64,000 bases of DNA from Mesocentrotus franciscanus (Eukaryota; Echinodermata; Echinoidea; Camarodonta; Strongylocentrotidae): the NCBI GenBank assembly GCA_037976565.1, contig CP137667.1:26304277-26368276 (forward strand). The letters are read 5' to 3'. The position numbers and the translations under genes are program-made. Below are positions 23,171 to 36,616 of the stretch, in pieces (positions within the stretch are counted from its first letter, which is position 1; each line of letters begins with the position of its first letter). The notes under the pieces are model-generated. The model was not told the DNA's origin and made no database searches. It saw only the letters and a program-made list of their open reading frames with translations.

Positions 23171-23825
23171 CGTTCTATAGTGACTTTTTATTTTTCAATT
23201 AAATGTTTAATTTGTTCAGCATTTTCATAATATTAGACATTTTAACTGAAAAAGCACTCTACTTTGTTTGATAAGAAGAGGCAGCCTTGACTTATTGTAT
23301 TCCCTTCTTTAATCAATAAAGGGTGATTTAGAACCCCCAAAAAAAAAAAAAAAAATGCTTTACATGGTTTACGAGTAGCTTGAAATATGAATCAGTTATG
23401 GCAATTTGAAATACTTGAAATCATGAAAGCAAGTTCATATTCTTGAAGATGGAATCGTTCGAGCTGCCATCAGGTGGTCATGTCTTATCATATACATCGG
23501 GTCATTTGTCGCAAGTACCTCCTCAAACATGGAAACAATGTTTCTCGCATTCAATAGATATGTATGAGTTATTTCAATAAGTGTAGTCAAATATAACTTG
23601 TCGAAAAGAAAGGCCTATCACAAAAATCAGTTAGCAATTGTTAGTTGCATGAAGAAAAAAAAAGACTTTGTAATCTAAAGAGTTGGGGGAAAGTTCTTTT
23701 CATTTCTTCATTATACCAAATTTTCATGTATCTTTCTACAAAAATATTATATTTTGACATGAAGTAATCATTATCGTTTACAGCAAATTAGTTTTAAACA
23801 TTATCATTACCCATCTTTCAGTAAT

Positions 23826-24042
23826 TTCGGTAAACGAAGAGTTCAGTGACCTTTATATGATGCTAGAGACTACGAAGTTTGAAAGAAATCGGGATAGAGG
23901 CAGGGACCTAGACATTTGGTTGAATGAAGAACACGTCATGACGCGTGCTGTGGCCCAAATGGCCTTACATACTAATATCATCAGGCAGGGTATAAAATTG
24001 CGTCTAAAATGCCTCTTTGTATGTAATAGACGTGACTGCTAG
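23826..24042 (+). CDS. Exon-like ORF of unknown function
   Basis: A frame of about 70 codons that opens after a TCTTTCAG acceptor-like site and ends with TAG at 24042. It includes VNEEFSDLYMMLETTKFERN and LDIWLNEEHVMTRAVAQMAL. The composition is protein-like, but no family is recognised and no upstream exon can be joined with confidence. It could be a terminal exon related to the exon-like repeats at 22.6-23.2 kb, or chance. Confidence 0.25.
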
Positions 24043-25199
24043 GCCGTTACCATGGTAAAAGATCAAGAAACATGTTAATTGTACAAAATATTATAATTCT
24101 TTTTCAACAACATGAAACAAATGGTAATCATCTAATAATTTTAGCTGACCGTTTTATTATAATAAAATGAAATAGGTCATTTGAAGCCACGGTCTTTTAA
24201 AAGGATGGTCGTTGCCATGAAAACTGAATATTAAAGAAGGTGACTTCAGTGAACTCCAAAAAAGTAAATAATCAACACAAAACATAAAATGAGCTATGAA
24301 CCATATCAAATAATCTATATTTGTTATCTAGTACCCTCAGTTATCATAATCTGCTCGTTTAGTCATACAATTGGTGGTGGGTGTGACCACCATGGCCGTT
24401 AAATGGTTAATAATCGGTTACACATGAAGAAAAAAATGAATTTTTACAAATACCACATATTTGTAATTGAACAACATAAAGATAAATGAAAGCAATCAAA
24501 GTATTGCAGTTTCCAGTTTGATTGCAATGTGATCTGAGCCATTTGAGGTCACGATAAGTTATACAAGAAATGTTGTTAGTATTGAAAAGGTATAATGACA
24601 AATTACAATTTGTTCCAAAAAAATGCTCTAGCTTTTAATTCACAAACCGTTAAAAATTTTCTTTTGTATTTCGATATACAAATGGTTTCACTCATATCCT
24701 ACTTCGAATATAAACATACTGTAACAGTAGCATGCCTGTTCCCCCAAAAAAAAAAAATCTTCTTTTTTGTCTTTCTTCTTCAGCTGCAGATACACCCAAA
24801 ACTAAAATCAATGTTCAGAGGTCGAAGAGAGGAGAAGAGACAAACAAAATGCATGCTCGGCATATCATGTATATTATGCAACTTCGCATGTTACTAACCT
24901 GAGAATACCGTGTAATAATGTGAAACTATAATTGAAGGCAATTAAAATTTGTTTTTTATCATAAAAATAATAAATACAGAAATAATGAATATAATAAGGT
25001 ATGCATTGATTCCAACATTTTTAACATTTTTTTTCTGGGTTTTTGTAATCACCATGTAAGTTATTACTATTCTACACGTCTAAATGTAAACTCAAGACGA
25101 ATATAGATAGTTATCAAAGCATTGTCCCGCACCAGGCTACGGGGCGAATTTGATTGTACACAAGTCAAAATGTAGTTTGTTGTCATCAAAATATCCAGA
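24043..25199. other. No gene seen
   Basis: AT-rich sequence without repeats or coding structure that I can support. Short frames on both strands have no domains. Confidence 0.5.
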
Positions 25200-25800
25200 C
25201 ATCATTACATGGCAATCCAACCCTTCTAATAAGTTCATATGAATGATAGCAGAAAGATCAGAGAAACAGAATGGCGAAAGTTTGAAACAAATCGGACCAC
25301 TATCAAGAAAGTTATGAGTGTTTCAAATTTGAGATCACTATAGCTATGCGAATCTCATATCAGCAAGTTTGTCAGTGGATTGTGACGTAGTGACGGATTA
25401 CTCTCCCGTTTGTCGTGTATAAAACAATCACTTATTTCTGTTTTTCTCCCAAGCGCCTTCACCCTCGGGGCACTACTCAAAATATATCATTGAGAGTACA
25501 TTATTGCAGGTCCTCTATAAAGCAAAGACCATCCCGAGTCATACATTCATGAAAAGTTGAGATTTTAGTCCTTTTGTGTATTAGAGCAAATGGGAAAGTT
25601 GTCCGCCAGTACATCACATAGACATTATCCAGTCAGCCAATTTGAAGGGCCCATACCTATAGTGATTGCAACTTTCAAAAATTCGTAACTTTCTTTTTTG
25701 TTTAATCCAATTTCATTCAAACTTTTATCAGTACGCTTCTTTGAGTTTTCTGCTTTATCCCAGACAAGTTTGCTAACAAGGTTGGATTTTCCATTAAAGA
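25200..25800. mobile_element. Foldback element with ~150-bp imperfect inverted arms
   Basis: The left arm (about 25205-25345: GCAATCCAACC, GCAGAAAGATCAGAG, AAAGTTTGAAACAAATCGGA, AAGAAAGTTATGAG, GATCACTATAGC) is matched in reverse by the right arm (about 25655-25795: CTATAGTGATTGC, CGTAACTTTCTTTTTTG, TTCATTCAAACTTT, GGTTGGATTTTCC). Ends and target duplication are not resolved. Confidence 0.6.
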
Positions 25801-26283
25801 GGGCATGAGCGTGGTCATGCTAACATTCTCTCTTTTCTTCCCAAATCACGTACTCATTTATGCCCAACAACAGCAAGTAGCAAATCAGTGATAATAATTG
25901 TTATATATTAAACAAATCGTGGAACCAAATATTACGGAAGTCTGCTTTGGATAATACTTAACCCTTTTAGTGACGTGATATGTTTTATTTGAGATCCATC
26001 TTTATTTATCTATGTTTCAGCTTCAGCTTTTGTATTTATCGATTACCGAACTAACTAAATATATAGTTATTGGTTAGATTTTCCAGCGTTAAAATAACCA
26101 TGGGAAAAGATCCCATCTTGAAACATAATGTATGAACTCATATTTTAAGAAATGACGAAAGAGATTATTCTGTTATAATTTTGACAAGTTAGTCTCTATA
26201 AGGATTTTAGGGATTATGCTGTCATTTTCGACGCCATCTTGGATCTGTATGATTCCGCGAGACAATTAAACTGTACTTAATCA

Positions 26284-27220
26284 ATTAAATTAAATTAAAT
26301 TAAATTCATTTCTTTATTCAACCATCAAAATTGTATATACAATAAAAATAAGTTACATCAACAGTTTAGCAGAGCACCATGATTGTTTGGTGGCCCCGGA
26401 GAAAGCAGAGCTTATAACAAGGGGCCACCAAATTGAAATACATAAAAAGATCAATAATACTTATACAAAGAAAATCTCCATTGAACATTAATATAAACAA
26501 GCGCAGCAAAATATATATCTACATGTATATATGAGGGCAAAGAGAAAAGAAGAGCGATCAAGAATATCAAGAACATATTATACAGAAGTTAAGATTTCCC
26601 TGCTTAGCTTTTTGAATCTGGAAAGGGTTGAACTGTTTTTAATATCGTTGGGGAGTTTATTCCATAACTTAGGAAAATGAATTTTAAATGAATTTGAGAC
26701 AACGGAAGAGCGAACCTGAGGTAAGTGCATTAAATTACTTTGGCGAGTATTGTAATAATGAATTGAGGAATTTAAAACAAGAATATCGCTAAAGAGAGGA
26801 GGCAAGATCTTGGCATGAAATTCATACATAAACACAAGGGAATTCAAGGTTATCAAGTCCTTTAATGGTGAAATATTTGACTGTGAAAATAAAGGATTGG
26901 TATGACTATTGAAGGGAGCATTAAAAATAATTCGTATTGCTTTCTTTTGTAAAGTGCATAAAGGGGGTATAATGCTATTGTAGAGAGAGTTCAGAATGGA
27001 CTGGGGCCAAAAAAAGTCTTAATTTGGAGAGAACTCCAATAGATCTTGATATTTTTGTATAAATTGAGCCAAGATGTTCATTCGAAAATAATATCGCTAT
27101 TGATATTCGTTTGTCTCGCAATTTATGGTCAATAAGGGATCTAAAAGATCACGACGATGTTATGCATTCATTGGCATCCAAATTGGAGAGCACAGTAGCA
27201 ACATTATTACGAACTGCCTT
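26284..27220 (-). pseudogene. Non-LTR retrotransposon 3' end relic (antisense)
   Basis: On the minus strand the RT C-terminus reads LYNSIIPPLCTLQKKAIRII, FNAPFNSHTNPLF, ITLNSLVFMYEFH, YNTRQSNLMHLP and FPKLWNKLPNDIKNS up to FKKLSREIL (stop near 26578). The element's 3' tail is the (AATTT)n run at 26284-26305. Upstream, frameshifts break the thumb region (SRSIGVLSKLRLF) near 27010. Confidence 0.85.
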
Positions 27221-27439
27221 GCAAAAGGCTATATGATTATTTTTGTATAGGACTATCCATGGAAATCCATACCTCAAAAAGACATTTAATTTTCACCACT
27301 TCGTAATTCCAAAAAAAATATACAAAAATACAACAACAAAAAACAAACAAACAAATCCGACTATACTAGCTACTTATTTGTTATTTTGGACACCTTCATG
27401 GAATTCTAAGTTTTATGATGGCCATTACCCATTGTAATT

Positions 27440-27900
27440 GGTTTGGACAAATTTTTCGACCCCCGAAACCACTTACAGCTCTTGATAGTTATTACGATTT
27501 ATGGCCAATTTCGGTTTCCGGAAGCCATTTTTCATTACCAAAAATGGCGGCAATCCTTTGTATTGTTATGAATAGTATACTACTTTAAACTCTTATGACA
27601 AGTTGAAGCTTTCCAGTGAATACATTGACCTCTAAGAAAAATGTTAATCTTGCTAATTAGAGCTTAACTGTAAATATTTAGGAGACGGGCAGCCATTTTG
27701 GTCGCCATCTTGGATTAACAGGTCTCCTTGTAGTCATTATCTATTGTAAGTAGTAAAATTGATTATTCGACCCCCAGATATAGCTATAGGCATCAAAATT
27801 TATCATGATATATTGCCAATTAAAAGTATTGGCGGCCATCTTGGTAGCCATTTTTTAAATAACCCCTCTCCGGGGGTCCGATTTTCTAAGATTTTATGAT
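27440..27900. repeat. Repeats with GCCATTTTGG/GCCATCTTGG words
   Basis: Several similar ~110-bp blocks carry a TTCGACCCCC start, TATTACGATTTATGGCCAAT-like cores and GGCGGCCATCTTGG ends. It looks like a degraded short repeat. No coding potential. Confidence 0.4.
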
Positions 27901-28299
27901 GTTATTCCTGATGGTTATCACTACCAGAAACCGTTGAAAACCGTATTTTTCTTTTGGGGTTGAGGTATTCTTGTCGTATTTTAAAACGACTAGTTAGGGG
28001 TCATATAGATAAATGTAGATGCAATGCTATTGGTGATATGTGTAAATGTGACGTCAAATCTAGCGTCATCATTAGTTACATGAGTAAGCATACTCTTTTG
28101 AGCATTTGTCGTTATTTTCTTTGGTTGGAAGGATCAACATTGGGAAAGAGTGCAATGTTTCTAATTTTCTTGATAATATTTCAGCAACGAATTGAGAGTT
28201 TGGGGGCACTCGACGTAATGCAAAAGATAATCAGGATAATTAGGATAAGAATGATACCACTACCACTAGGCCTACTACTACATGTACTACTATACTACT

Positions 28300-28454
28300 G
28301 CCATTGATGATTATACTGATGATGCTGATGACAATAATGATATAATAGTAATGATAATGATTATAATAATACTAATCATCATCATCATCATATTTATTAT
28401 GTTTATATTCATAATAATAATAAGAACAATAATTATAATTATAAAGATAATAAT

Positions 28455-28505
<51 letters not shown>

Positions 28506-28560
28506 TATACTACTACTACTACTACTACTACTAGTCGTAGTAGTAGTAGTAGTAGTAGTG
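28300..28560. repeat. Trinucleotide microsatellite (ATC/ATA/ACT)
   Basis: Consists of (ATC)n, (AATA/ATA)n, then (ACT)n flipping to (AGT)n around CTAGTCGTAG. Equivalent tracts lie at 29890-30125 and 31260-31480 in the other units. The ACT-to-AGT flip makes the 3' part self-complementary. Confidence 0.9.
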
Positions 28561-30934
28561 AATACCATGTGACGCTACATAAAATAGTACTACAATGTTG
28601 TTGTCTTTCTTCTAAAATTAAAGAAATGTTTGGCTTGCACCCAGTAGATTGATCGCGTGCTCGATCTTGTGATTGAAAACAAGTCAGAACAAAACATTGG
28701 AACCAGCGGGATCTACTGAGCGCAAGCCAGAAATTTCTTAATAACAATTAACACCTTTCCCAGTGAGCCTAACACTTAATGTTTTCTTCTTCAAATAGCA
28801 TTGTAAAGACGAGGAGCAAAAAAGAATATTAATAATACATTGTTGGTAAAGATAAAGTTGAGTTCTGGTCATGCGATTGCATGGTGAAAGAAACGGTGTG
28901 GAATCGATCAGAACAAGTTGATCATGCAGCATACGAGTATTGATGTGTACTGCAAAGTTCTGGAATCATCAAAATTATAAGAAATTTTGCTCAGTCTTAG
29001 TAAAAGTAGCAAGCACTGTACACAGAAAGATGTATTTGGGACTAAAGACACATGCGGCATAAAAATGAGGCCCAACGTTTTACATTGCTACATGCCATAT
29101 TTAGAATATAAAGGCATTTGAAGAGCCATGCTTTTCAGGGAACATTTTGCCTCTGATGTTATTCCACACTTGCATAATAACAATGAAAACGCTCACAAAT
29201 TATTTTTCAAATCTCCCCAGAACTCAATCTTCTCTTTAATGTTGAGAATATTCACAAATCTATCTTTATCTCTCTCTCTATCTCTCTCTGCTGATTCTGG
29301 CGAGCAGTGGAATTAACCGAGTGCAATCAACTGTTAAACTTATTTGCCATGAGTCCTGAAATACCAATTTGATCCTGATTGTCATAGTAGTATCAAAGAG
29401 CAGCAAAAGCGAACGATTGTCGGAAAAATTCAGCAATCGTTGCTGAGATGGCTTTTTCCTAAAAGTTACCATGATACACAAAAATAATATAGATGGAACT
29501 GAATGATCGACAAAATTATATTGTCTTTAAAAAAAAGTTAGAAAACAATAGAAATAGAATGAAAAAGAAATAACCAACCAAATTTCGAGCCAGAGGCAAA
29601 CAAATGGTAAGCTTAAAGACAATAATTACTGACATATTATATGTTGTCTTGATGGTATAATCTACTTATTTCTTCTTTATATTTTATTCTATTTTAAAAT
29701 ATATATTCTATTTTTCCTTCTCTTCTCTCGATAATATTTAAGCAACGAATTAGGAGTTTTGGTAGAGATCTTGGATGTAGTATAGCAATAAATCCGGGGC
29801 ACATGACGTATTGCAAAAGATAATCAGGATAAGGATCAGAATGGTACCACTACTACTAGGCATACTACTACGTGTACTACTACGCTGCTGCTATTGATGA
29901 TTATGCTGATGATGTTAATGATAATTATGTTATAATAATATTGATAATGATAATAATAATAACTATAACAATAATAATAATCATCATCATCATTATCATA
30001 TTCATAATATTCATATTCATAATAATGGCAATACTACTAATAGTTATAGTGATCATAATGATGATAATAATAATAATAATGATTATACTACTAGTAGTAG
30101 TAGTAGTAGTAGTAGTACTAGTAGTGAATACCATGTGACGCTACATAAACTAGTACCGCAATATTGTTTATTGTTTTACATAAAGTTTTGGCTTGCACCC
30201 GGTAGATTAATATTGCGTGGTCGATCTTGTATATGGAAACAAGTATAAAACAAATCTTGGAACCAGCGGGATCTACTGAGTTCAAGCCAGACATCTCTCT
30301 TATCAACAATTGAAACTTCTCCCAGTAAGCCTAACATTAATTTTTTTTTTCTTCAAATAGCATTATAAAGACGACGAACAAATACGAATAACAATGATAC
30401 ACCGTAGCTGTTCGTGAGAATTATCACTTCTATCTCTCTCTCTCTCTACTATTTCCTGCGAACAGTGGAATCAACGGTGTGCAATCAATTGTTAAACGAA
30501 TTTGTCATGAGTCATTTAATATTAATTTGCAAAGCACCAATGACGAACGACTGTCGCTAAAACTCAGCTATCGTTGCTTAGATTGCTTTTCCCTTCAAAT
30601 TACCATGAGACATCGAGATATAAAGAACTATGATCGACAAATATGATACTGTCATGAAAACAGTCAGTAAACATTGGAACTAGAATAAATAGGACATAAT
30701 GCAATTTTGTAATTAAGTTCATTTTTCCATGGTAATCCTCCAGTACCAAATAACCTTGCAAAAACTTTAGCCAGAAGCAACAAGGGGTGAGCTTAAATCC
30801 GATAATTTATGACATATTGTCTATTGTCCTGATTGTATTCTCTTCTTATTTCTTCTACATATTTTAATTTATTCTAAGTCTTTTTTAAATTTTCTCTTGA
30901 TAATATTTCAGCAGCGAATTGAGAGTTTCGGTAG

Positions 30935-31130
30935 ACATCTTTTTTTCTTTTTTTTTCGTTTGTTTTGTTTCACATTCCACAAAATAACAGTTTACATATA
31001 TATATATTATTGAAGGTCAGCAAGATAAAGCTGGACCAATAATGACAAAAAACAACGGTGGCATTAAATAAGCAGTAACGTGAAATATGAGGAACCTATA
31101 AAAAGTAAAGCTTGTATAATATAAGTTCTT
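30935..31130 (-). mobile_element. ~200-bp retroelement tail, copy 2
   Basis: Reverse complement of 17690-17893: a T-rich start, GTTTCACATTCCACAAAATA, a (TA)n tract, GGTCAGCAAGATAAAGC and ACGTGAAATATGAGGAACC. It is inserted only in the third unit of the tandem duplication, so it is younger than that duplication. Confidence 0.7.
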
Positions 31131-31417
31131 GGATGTAGTATAGCAATAAATCCTGGGACATGACGTATTCCAAACGATAATCAGGATAATAAGGATCACA
31201 ATGATACACTACTACTAGACCTACTACTACATGTACTACTAAACTGCCGCTATTGATGATTATGCTGATGAAGCTGATAATAATAATGATATAATAATAA
31301 TGATAATGATTATAATAACAAATGTAATCATAATAATAATCATCGTCATCATCATATTCATCATGTTTATATTCACAATAATGATAAAACAATCATAATA
31401 ATAATACTAACGAATAA

Positions 31418-31454
<37 letters not shown>

Positions 31455-32869
31455 CTACTACTCCTACTACTCCTACTAGTAGTGAATGCCATGGGATGCT
31501 AAATAAAATAGTACCCTTCAGATCGCGTATTCGATCTTGTAATTGAAAACTATTCAGCAGAAAATCTTGGAACCAGCGGGATCTACTGAGGGCAAGCCAG
31601 AAAATGCTTAACAAAAATTGAAACCTCTCCCAGTAAGCCTAACACCTAATTTTGTTTTCTTCTTTCAACTAGCATTGTAAAGGCGATGAACAAATAAGAA
31701 TAAGAATAATAAATCGTCGTTAATGCTGAGAGTATTCACTTTTATCTTTCTTTGCTAGTTCCTGCGGCGAACAGCGGAATCAACCAGGTGCAATCAACTG
31801 TTAAACGTGTTTGTCATGAGTTCTGAAATATTAATTTTCTCCTGCTTTTCAAAGAAGTATTAAAGAGCAGCAAGGGCAAACGATTGTCGTTAAAATTCAG
31901 CAGTCGTTTCTTAAATTGCTTTTCCCTAAAAAATAACCATGAGACATGAAGCTCGATGGAAATAAATGATCGACAAAAATGATATTGTCTTGAAAACAGT
32001 CAGAAAGCATTAAAACTAGAATTAATAAGACATAATTCGATCACGTAAGCAAGTTCATTTTTTCCATGTTAATCCTCCTTTACCCCAAAACAAAGACAAT
32101 ATGGTGTTTGTGCGTGTGTGGGTGTGTGTGTGAGAGAGAGAGAGAGAAAGAAAAGAGAGAGAAAAGAGAGAGAGAGAATAGAGGTCAAGAGGTCAAGAAG
32201 CGTGCTATCCGTGATCTGAATTTTGCAATTATTTTATTACGGAGCTATTTTTGTTTAGCCATGTAAATTCATTTTGAACCTTGAACTACTGTCACTAGAA
32301 CGTGTAAAGCGCTGGGTTTGTGCCCATATGAGGTCATTTATGATACTGTAACTATTTGTATTTTGACACACCTCGCTTCTGTGAGACTTGGACTATAGTA
32401 TCTACCACGTTTAGTGTGAGGTCATCTTCATTTGTTGTATTTTTGTTTGTTTGTGTGTGTGTGCCATATTGACTCAATTCATGTGAACTAATACCTGAAC
32501 CGGAAACTGATTACTTTTATCTCCACCGTGTAATATATTTTTCATCATTCTTTCTCATTAAACGTCTTGCCATATTAAATTTACCTCATATTTTATTACA
32601 GTTTTTATAGACTGAATCTTCTATCAACAATGAATGACTTGTTGATCTGCTTCAAAACATCGAACTTCTTATGGTATACCAGGGCGTTGTCAACAAATTG
32701 ATTGACAATATAATGGCAGGAGTGAAGGAGCAACTTGATTAAGCAGAATGCAGGAACTATCTTGGATCTGCACTCTGCTGATGAGTAGGAAAAAAAGAGG
32801 TTGATCACCTCAATGCTGAGCTGACAAAGCCGCAAGACACCATCGGTCACCTGGACGGGGACTTGAGGA

Positions 32870-33131
32870 GCTGAAGCAGTACTCTAAGAGAAACAACATC
32901 AGAGCTTTTGGTTCTCCTGAATACGCAGGTGAGATCACAGATGATGTCGTGATTGACATCGCGAAAAACCAACTGGGAGTCGAGCTACGGTCTTGTGATA
33001 TTGACCACTCGCATCGTGTGGGCAAGCCAGGTGGACCGAAAACACGTCCAATCATGGTGAAGCTTACTTCCCACAAAAATAAGAGAGAAATATTGAAGGA
33101 GAAAAAGAAACTTAAGAAATCAAAAATCTAA
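32870..33131 (+). pseudogene. ORF1-like fragment of the non-LTR relic
   Basis: The + frame reads LEELKQYSKRNNIRAFG, then ITDDVVIDIAKNQLGVEL, DIDHSHRVGKPGG and RPIMVKLTSHKNKREIL with a Lys-rich end. This is the pattern of L1 ORF1p/transposase_22-like RNA-binding proteins, with the SHRVG motif and R-P-I-(M/I)-V-K-(F/L). Frameshifts lie upstream and a stop lies at 33131. The minus-strand frame over it is a shadow. Confidence 0.7.
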
Positions 33132-35052
33132 GTTCATGAGGAACTCACCCCTACAGACACAGTGTGCTAGTTGCTTCCGAGAAGAGCGATAGAGTCACAA
33201 AAACGCTGGACTATGGATGGGAATGTATTTGCGAATGTCCCATCCACTCATGGTGAGTCTGTAAGACGACTTATCCCAAACAAAGAATTTCTTAACTGCC
33301 TCCCAAAACTACCCAAACCCTCCTCAAATGAATGAGTATGATTAATCTGCACGAGCTATTTACAAATGGAGGAACATCAGTGGTAGTTCTCTTTCCTGCC
33401 TTGCCTGTATTATGTTTCTTTTTCATTGGTTATGATAGTTTCAAGATTCCCGACAGTGACATTTTACTTGCCGTATTTTTCATACTGATTATTATTGTTT
33501 TTTGTACATAGTAGAATTAATTTAATTATTTGTTTTTTATTGTCAACGAGACTTTACTTTTTATTAACTTAAGTAAGATATTATTTTCTTTTTTATAAAG
33601 CCGTTTTTAAATTCCTTTGTTGTTTGTATTTTTTCTTCTTAACTTTACCTATTTTGAATACTGTGGGGTGTATTTTATTGCTGTTGTGGTGGTACATGTA
33701 TCAATTTGTTGTGCCATAACCTATTCTTACGGTTTGTACATCTTTTTAACCATTATTTATATAGCTGTAATTTACATATAAGTGGTACTTTTTCTAATGC
33801 CTTTGTGAGATTTTTGCAAAGAGGATAGTACACCACACCTTCTAGAAGGTCAATTCAATGAGTTTATTAATGAACTTGACTATGAGACTTTGATACATGA
33901 TACATGTTTTTCTATCAAAAAGATTACAATTACGGAAATGAAAAGTGTTAAACTATGGATTACTTATGAACTTAAAAAAAGAAGAAAAAAAAAGAAGAAT
34001 AGATTGTATCAAAAATATCTTTCCATACCACCAAAAGAGAGAGAACGTAATTTAAAACATTACGGAATAAGCTGAATAAAGATATAAGATATGTGAAAAG
34101 GGAATATTATTTAAATAACTTCGGGTCCGTGAGAGGCAGTATGCAAAAGACTTGGAAGTATATTAATGACATAACTAGGAGGAAACCCCAGGGTGTCAAT
34201 CCTGAATAAATTTTAAATGAAGATGACAAAATCTATGACAATTTAAGCATTACTTAGTTGTTTAATGACTATTTTGTTTCTGTTGGAGCCTCACTACCCA
34301 ATCAATGTTCTTCTATAAAGGACTTTAATTGTTTTTTACAAGGTAATTATTCTAAATCATTTTTCTCGAAACCTATTATTGAGAGGGAAATTATCGTGAT
34401 TGTACGTAGTTTTAAAGCAAATAACAGTGCCGGACATAATGAAATTGAACCAGAGATGGTCAAGAAAACTATACATTTTTATGCCAAGCACCTTTGTCAT
34501 ATTTTTAAAGATTTTTTTATTTCAGGACAACTTCCAGATCAATTAAAGTTAGCAAAATTAATATCCCTTCATAAGATTGTTTGTAAAGAAGAAGAAGGAA
34601 AAAAATAGACCTATTTCTATCTGGCCAATCTTTTCAATTAAAAAAAAATTGTCTACAAACGTCTCATTAACTATTCGAATACGAATGATATTTTTTTTAT
34701 ACTGAGTAGAACTGAGTAAGCTTGCAAATTAATCATCACTAATAAACTTGTTATTAATATGAACAAACTATCTATATGATATTCAGGAGAAGAAATGTTG
34801 GAGTTGACTTTAATGCATTTATTGTAAAATTTGATGTGTTGCTCAATAGAGTAAATTCAACTAAATGTTTAGGAGTTAATATAGATTAGTACCTTTCTTG
34901 GAAAAGTCATGTCAGTTACATATCTTCAAAAATGTCCAGTGCACTGGGAGTTATTTATAGTGTAAGCAAACTGCTCCCCCAAACTATTATTAATGAATTT
35001 ATACAATACTCTAATCTTACCACACTTTCCATATGCCGTCTTAGTTTGGGGT

Positions 35053-35312
35053 GGATGTGTTGTGGTCTAGTGGACAAGTCACCTGACTGCAGATCACAAG
35101 GTACTGGGTTCAAGTCCCGCCGCGGCACTAACGTCCTTTGGCAAGACGTTAATCTACATTTGCCACTCTCCGCCCAGGTGTAAATGGGTACCTGATATGC
35201 TTGAACGCTAGTTACTTTGGCAGATCGGCTATAACCAGGGTAATATGTGTAAAGCGCCATGAGCGCCAGAGCCTGGCAGATACCGGCGCTATATAAATAT
35301 CCATATTATTAT
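35053..35312 (+). mobile_element. tRNA-derived SINE, copy 1
   Basis: A Pol III type 2 head with A box TGGTCTAGTGG and B box GGGTTCAAGTCC, then CGCGGCACTAACGTCC and CATTTGCCACTCTCCGCCCA. The body includes GTAAAGCGCCATGAG and GGCGCTATATAAAT, with an ATTATTATT tail. It interrupts the reverse-transcriptase relic. The target duplication is not certain. Confidence 0.9.
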
Positions 35313-35539
35313 TTAACAAACCGTTTGCAGGTTTTACAGAAACAGGCAGTTGTGCAGTAAGAAACTCGACATATCTTGCCCCATACTGGACCTTTGTATA
35401 AAAGCTTGAACATTTTAAATGTGAAGTCTCTATATCATATGCAACTTGCACAATTTCAAGAAAAATCAGCTGCCATGTATTTTTAATGAGATGTTCTTTG
35501 TAAATGCTGAAATTCATTCTCATGAAACAAGGAGTTTAA

Positions 35540-36488
35540 AGCTGATATTCTAGGACAATAAATGTCCATTAATTTGGTACCTACGGCAAGCCTATATTAT
35601 TTCGAAGTTGTTCATTTACATAGCATATCACAAAAATCTTCTAGCTACTGGATATCCTCAATTGAAATGTCGAAAAAAAGCCTCCTCTCTTTGCCTAGAA
35701 AATCAGTCACGGAGCTGGTCCACTATTTGTGACGTAACAACCGGGGACGAGTATATTCACGTACCCGGATGTTCCATAGAAAAACATGTGCAGAGAGATA
35801 CGAATTTCTGCTATTTAGTTTCAAAGTTTAGTTTCATAACTCTATGTAGAAAGCTTGATCTAGTTCAAGTGTGATATATATTTAAAACAAATATTTAACT
35901 GGTTTTGTATCCTTTTTTGAGGCAGTCACACACATCCATGCAAATTACAGTCACAGTTCTAGGCCTATTCGTTTCACAAAACTGCTCCTGTACCTTATCC
36001 GATGACAAGATAATGTATATGAACGGCTGCCTATTCATACCTGCATATGATTTAACCTTGTTTTCCAAGCAGTAAACCCGTCTTAAAACTCTACCAAAAA
36101 GGATAATGTGAGGATATAAAAAGAAATCAGCGACTGGAAAACGTTGCTTAGTTATTCTTCATTCAAATGAAAACAGAAATTCTATCACATAAACACGTTA
36201 ACAAGAAAAATTCTAAGCTCTGACAGGATAGCATTTACGGCGGCATATCATTGGCATTCACTCTCACTCAGCCCATGATCCCCGGTTGTGACGTCAAGAA
36301 TAGGGGACCTGGCAACTCCGTGCATTTCCGGGTTTCCGACTTCGATATTTTGGTGGAGTTTACTTGCATAAATTAACTATTCTGAACTCGTTTTGTCGGT
36401 TGAACGCCATTTAGTGTTATTCTGGGGGTTAAAAGCTTTCTATTGATGTAATTATCTCAATATTTGGGATTATCCTAGAATTTCAGCT
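35540..36488. mobile_element. TTAA-flanked MITE, family T2
   Basis: Ends AGCTGATATTCTAGGACAAT and ATTATCCTAGAATTTCAGCT are inverted repeats flanked by TTAA (35536-35539 and 36489-36492). Inner inverted blocks include ACAACCGGGGACGAG and ATCCCCGGTTGTGACG. No ORF with a domain. 949 bp. Confidence 0.85.
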
Positions 36489-36616
36489 TTAAGTAAGTTT
36501 CATGTACCCTCTGTTCAAACAACTTTTCTCCAAAGGAACATTTATTTTAGTGGAAAATCACTATGGATTCTATTTCCTAAAGATATTGGCAGTTGCACAT
36601 CACTTCATTTTCTTAA

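Larger units (their letters stand above)
28177..32050. repeat. Three-copy tandem duplication, 1.2-1.5 kb units
   Basis: Units begin at about 28177, 29731 and 30900 with ATAATATTT-AGCA-CGAATT. Each then has GATAATCAGGATAA, ACTACATGTACTACT, GATGATTATGCTGATGA, a trinucleotide microsatellite, GTAGTGAATACCATGTGACG, GGAACCAGCGGGATCTACTG and GTGCAATCAACTGTTAAAC. Sizes differ because microsatellites and an inserted ~200-bp element vary. Long Ile/Thr/Val frames are microsatellite translations. Confidence 0.9.

Noticed and set aside
27954..28307. A 117-codon plus-strand ORF before the microsatellite
   Set aside because: Its last third is the start of the tandem-duplication unit, and the equivalents in the other two units are not open.
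28282..28572. Long Ile/Val/Leu and Thr/Ser frames on both strands (also 29872-30138 and 31096-31614)
   Set aside because: Translations of trinucleotide microsatellites. No start context or conservation other than the repeat.
35053..35130. A functional tRNA gene
   Set aside because: A and B boxes are present, but there is no acceptor stem pairing and the sequence continues into a SINE body with an (ATT)n tail.
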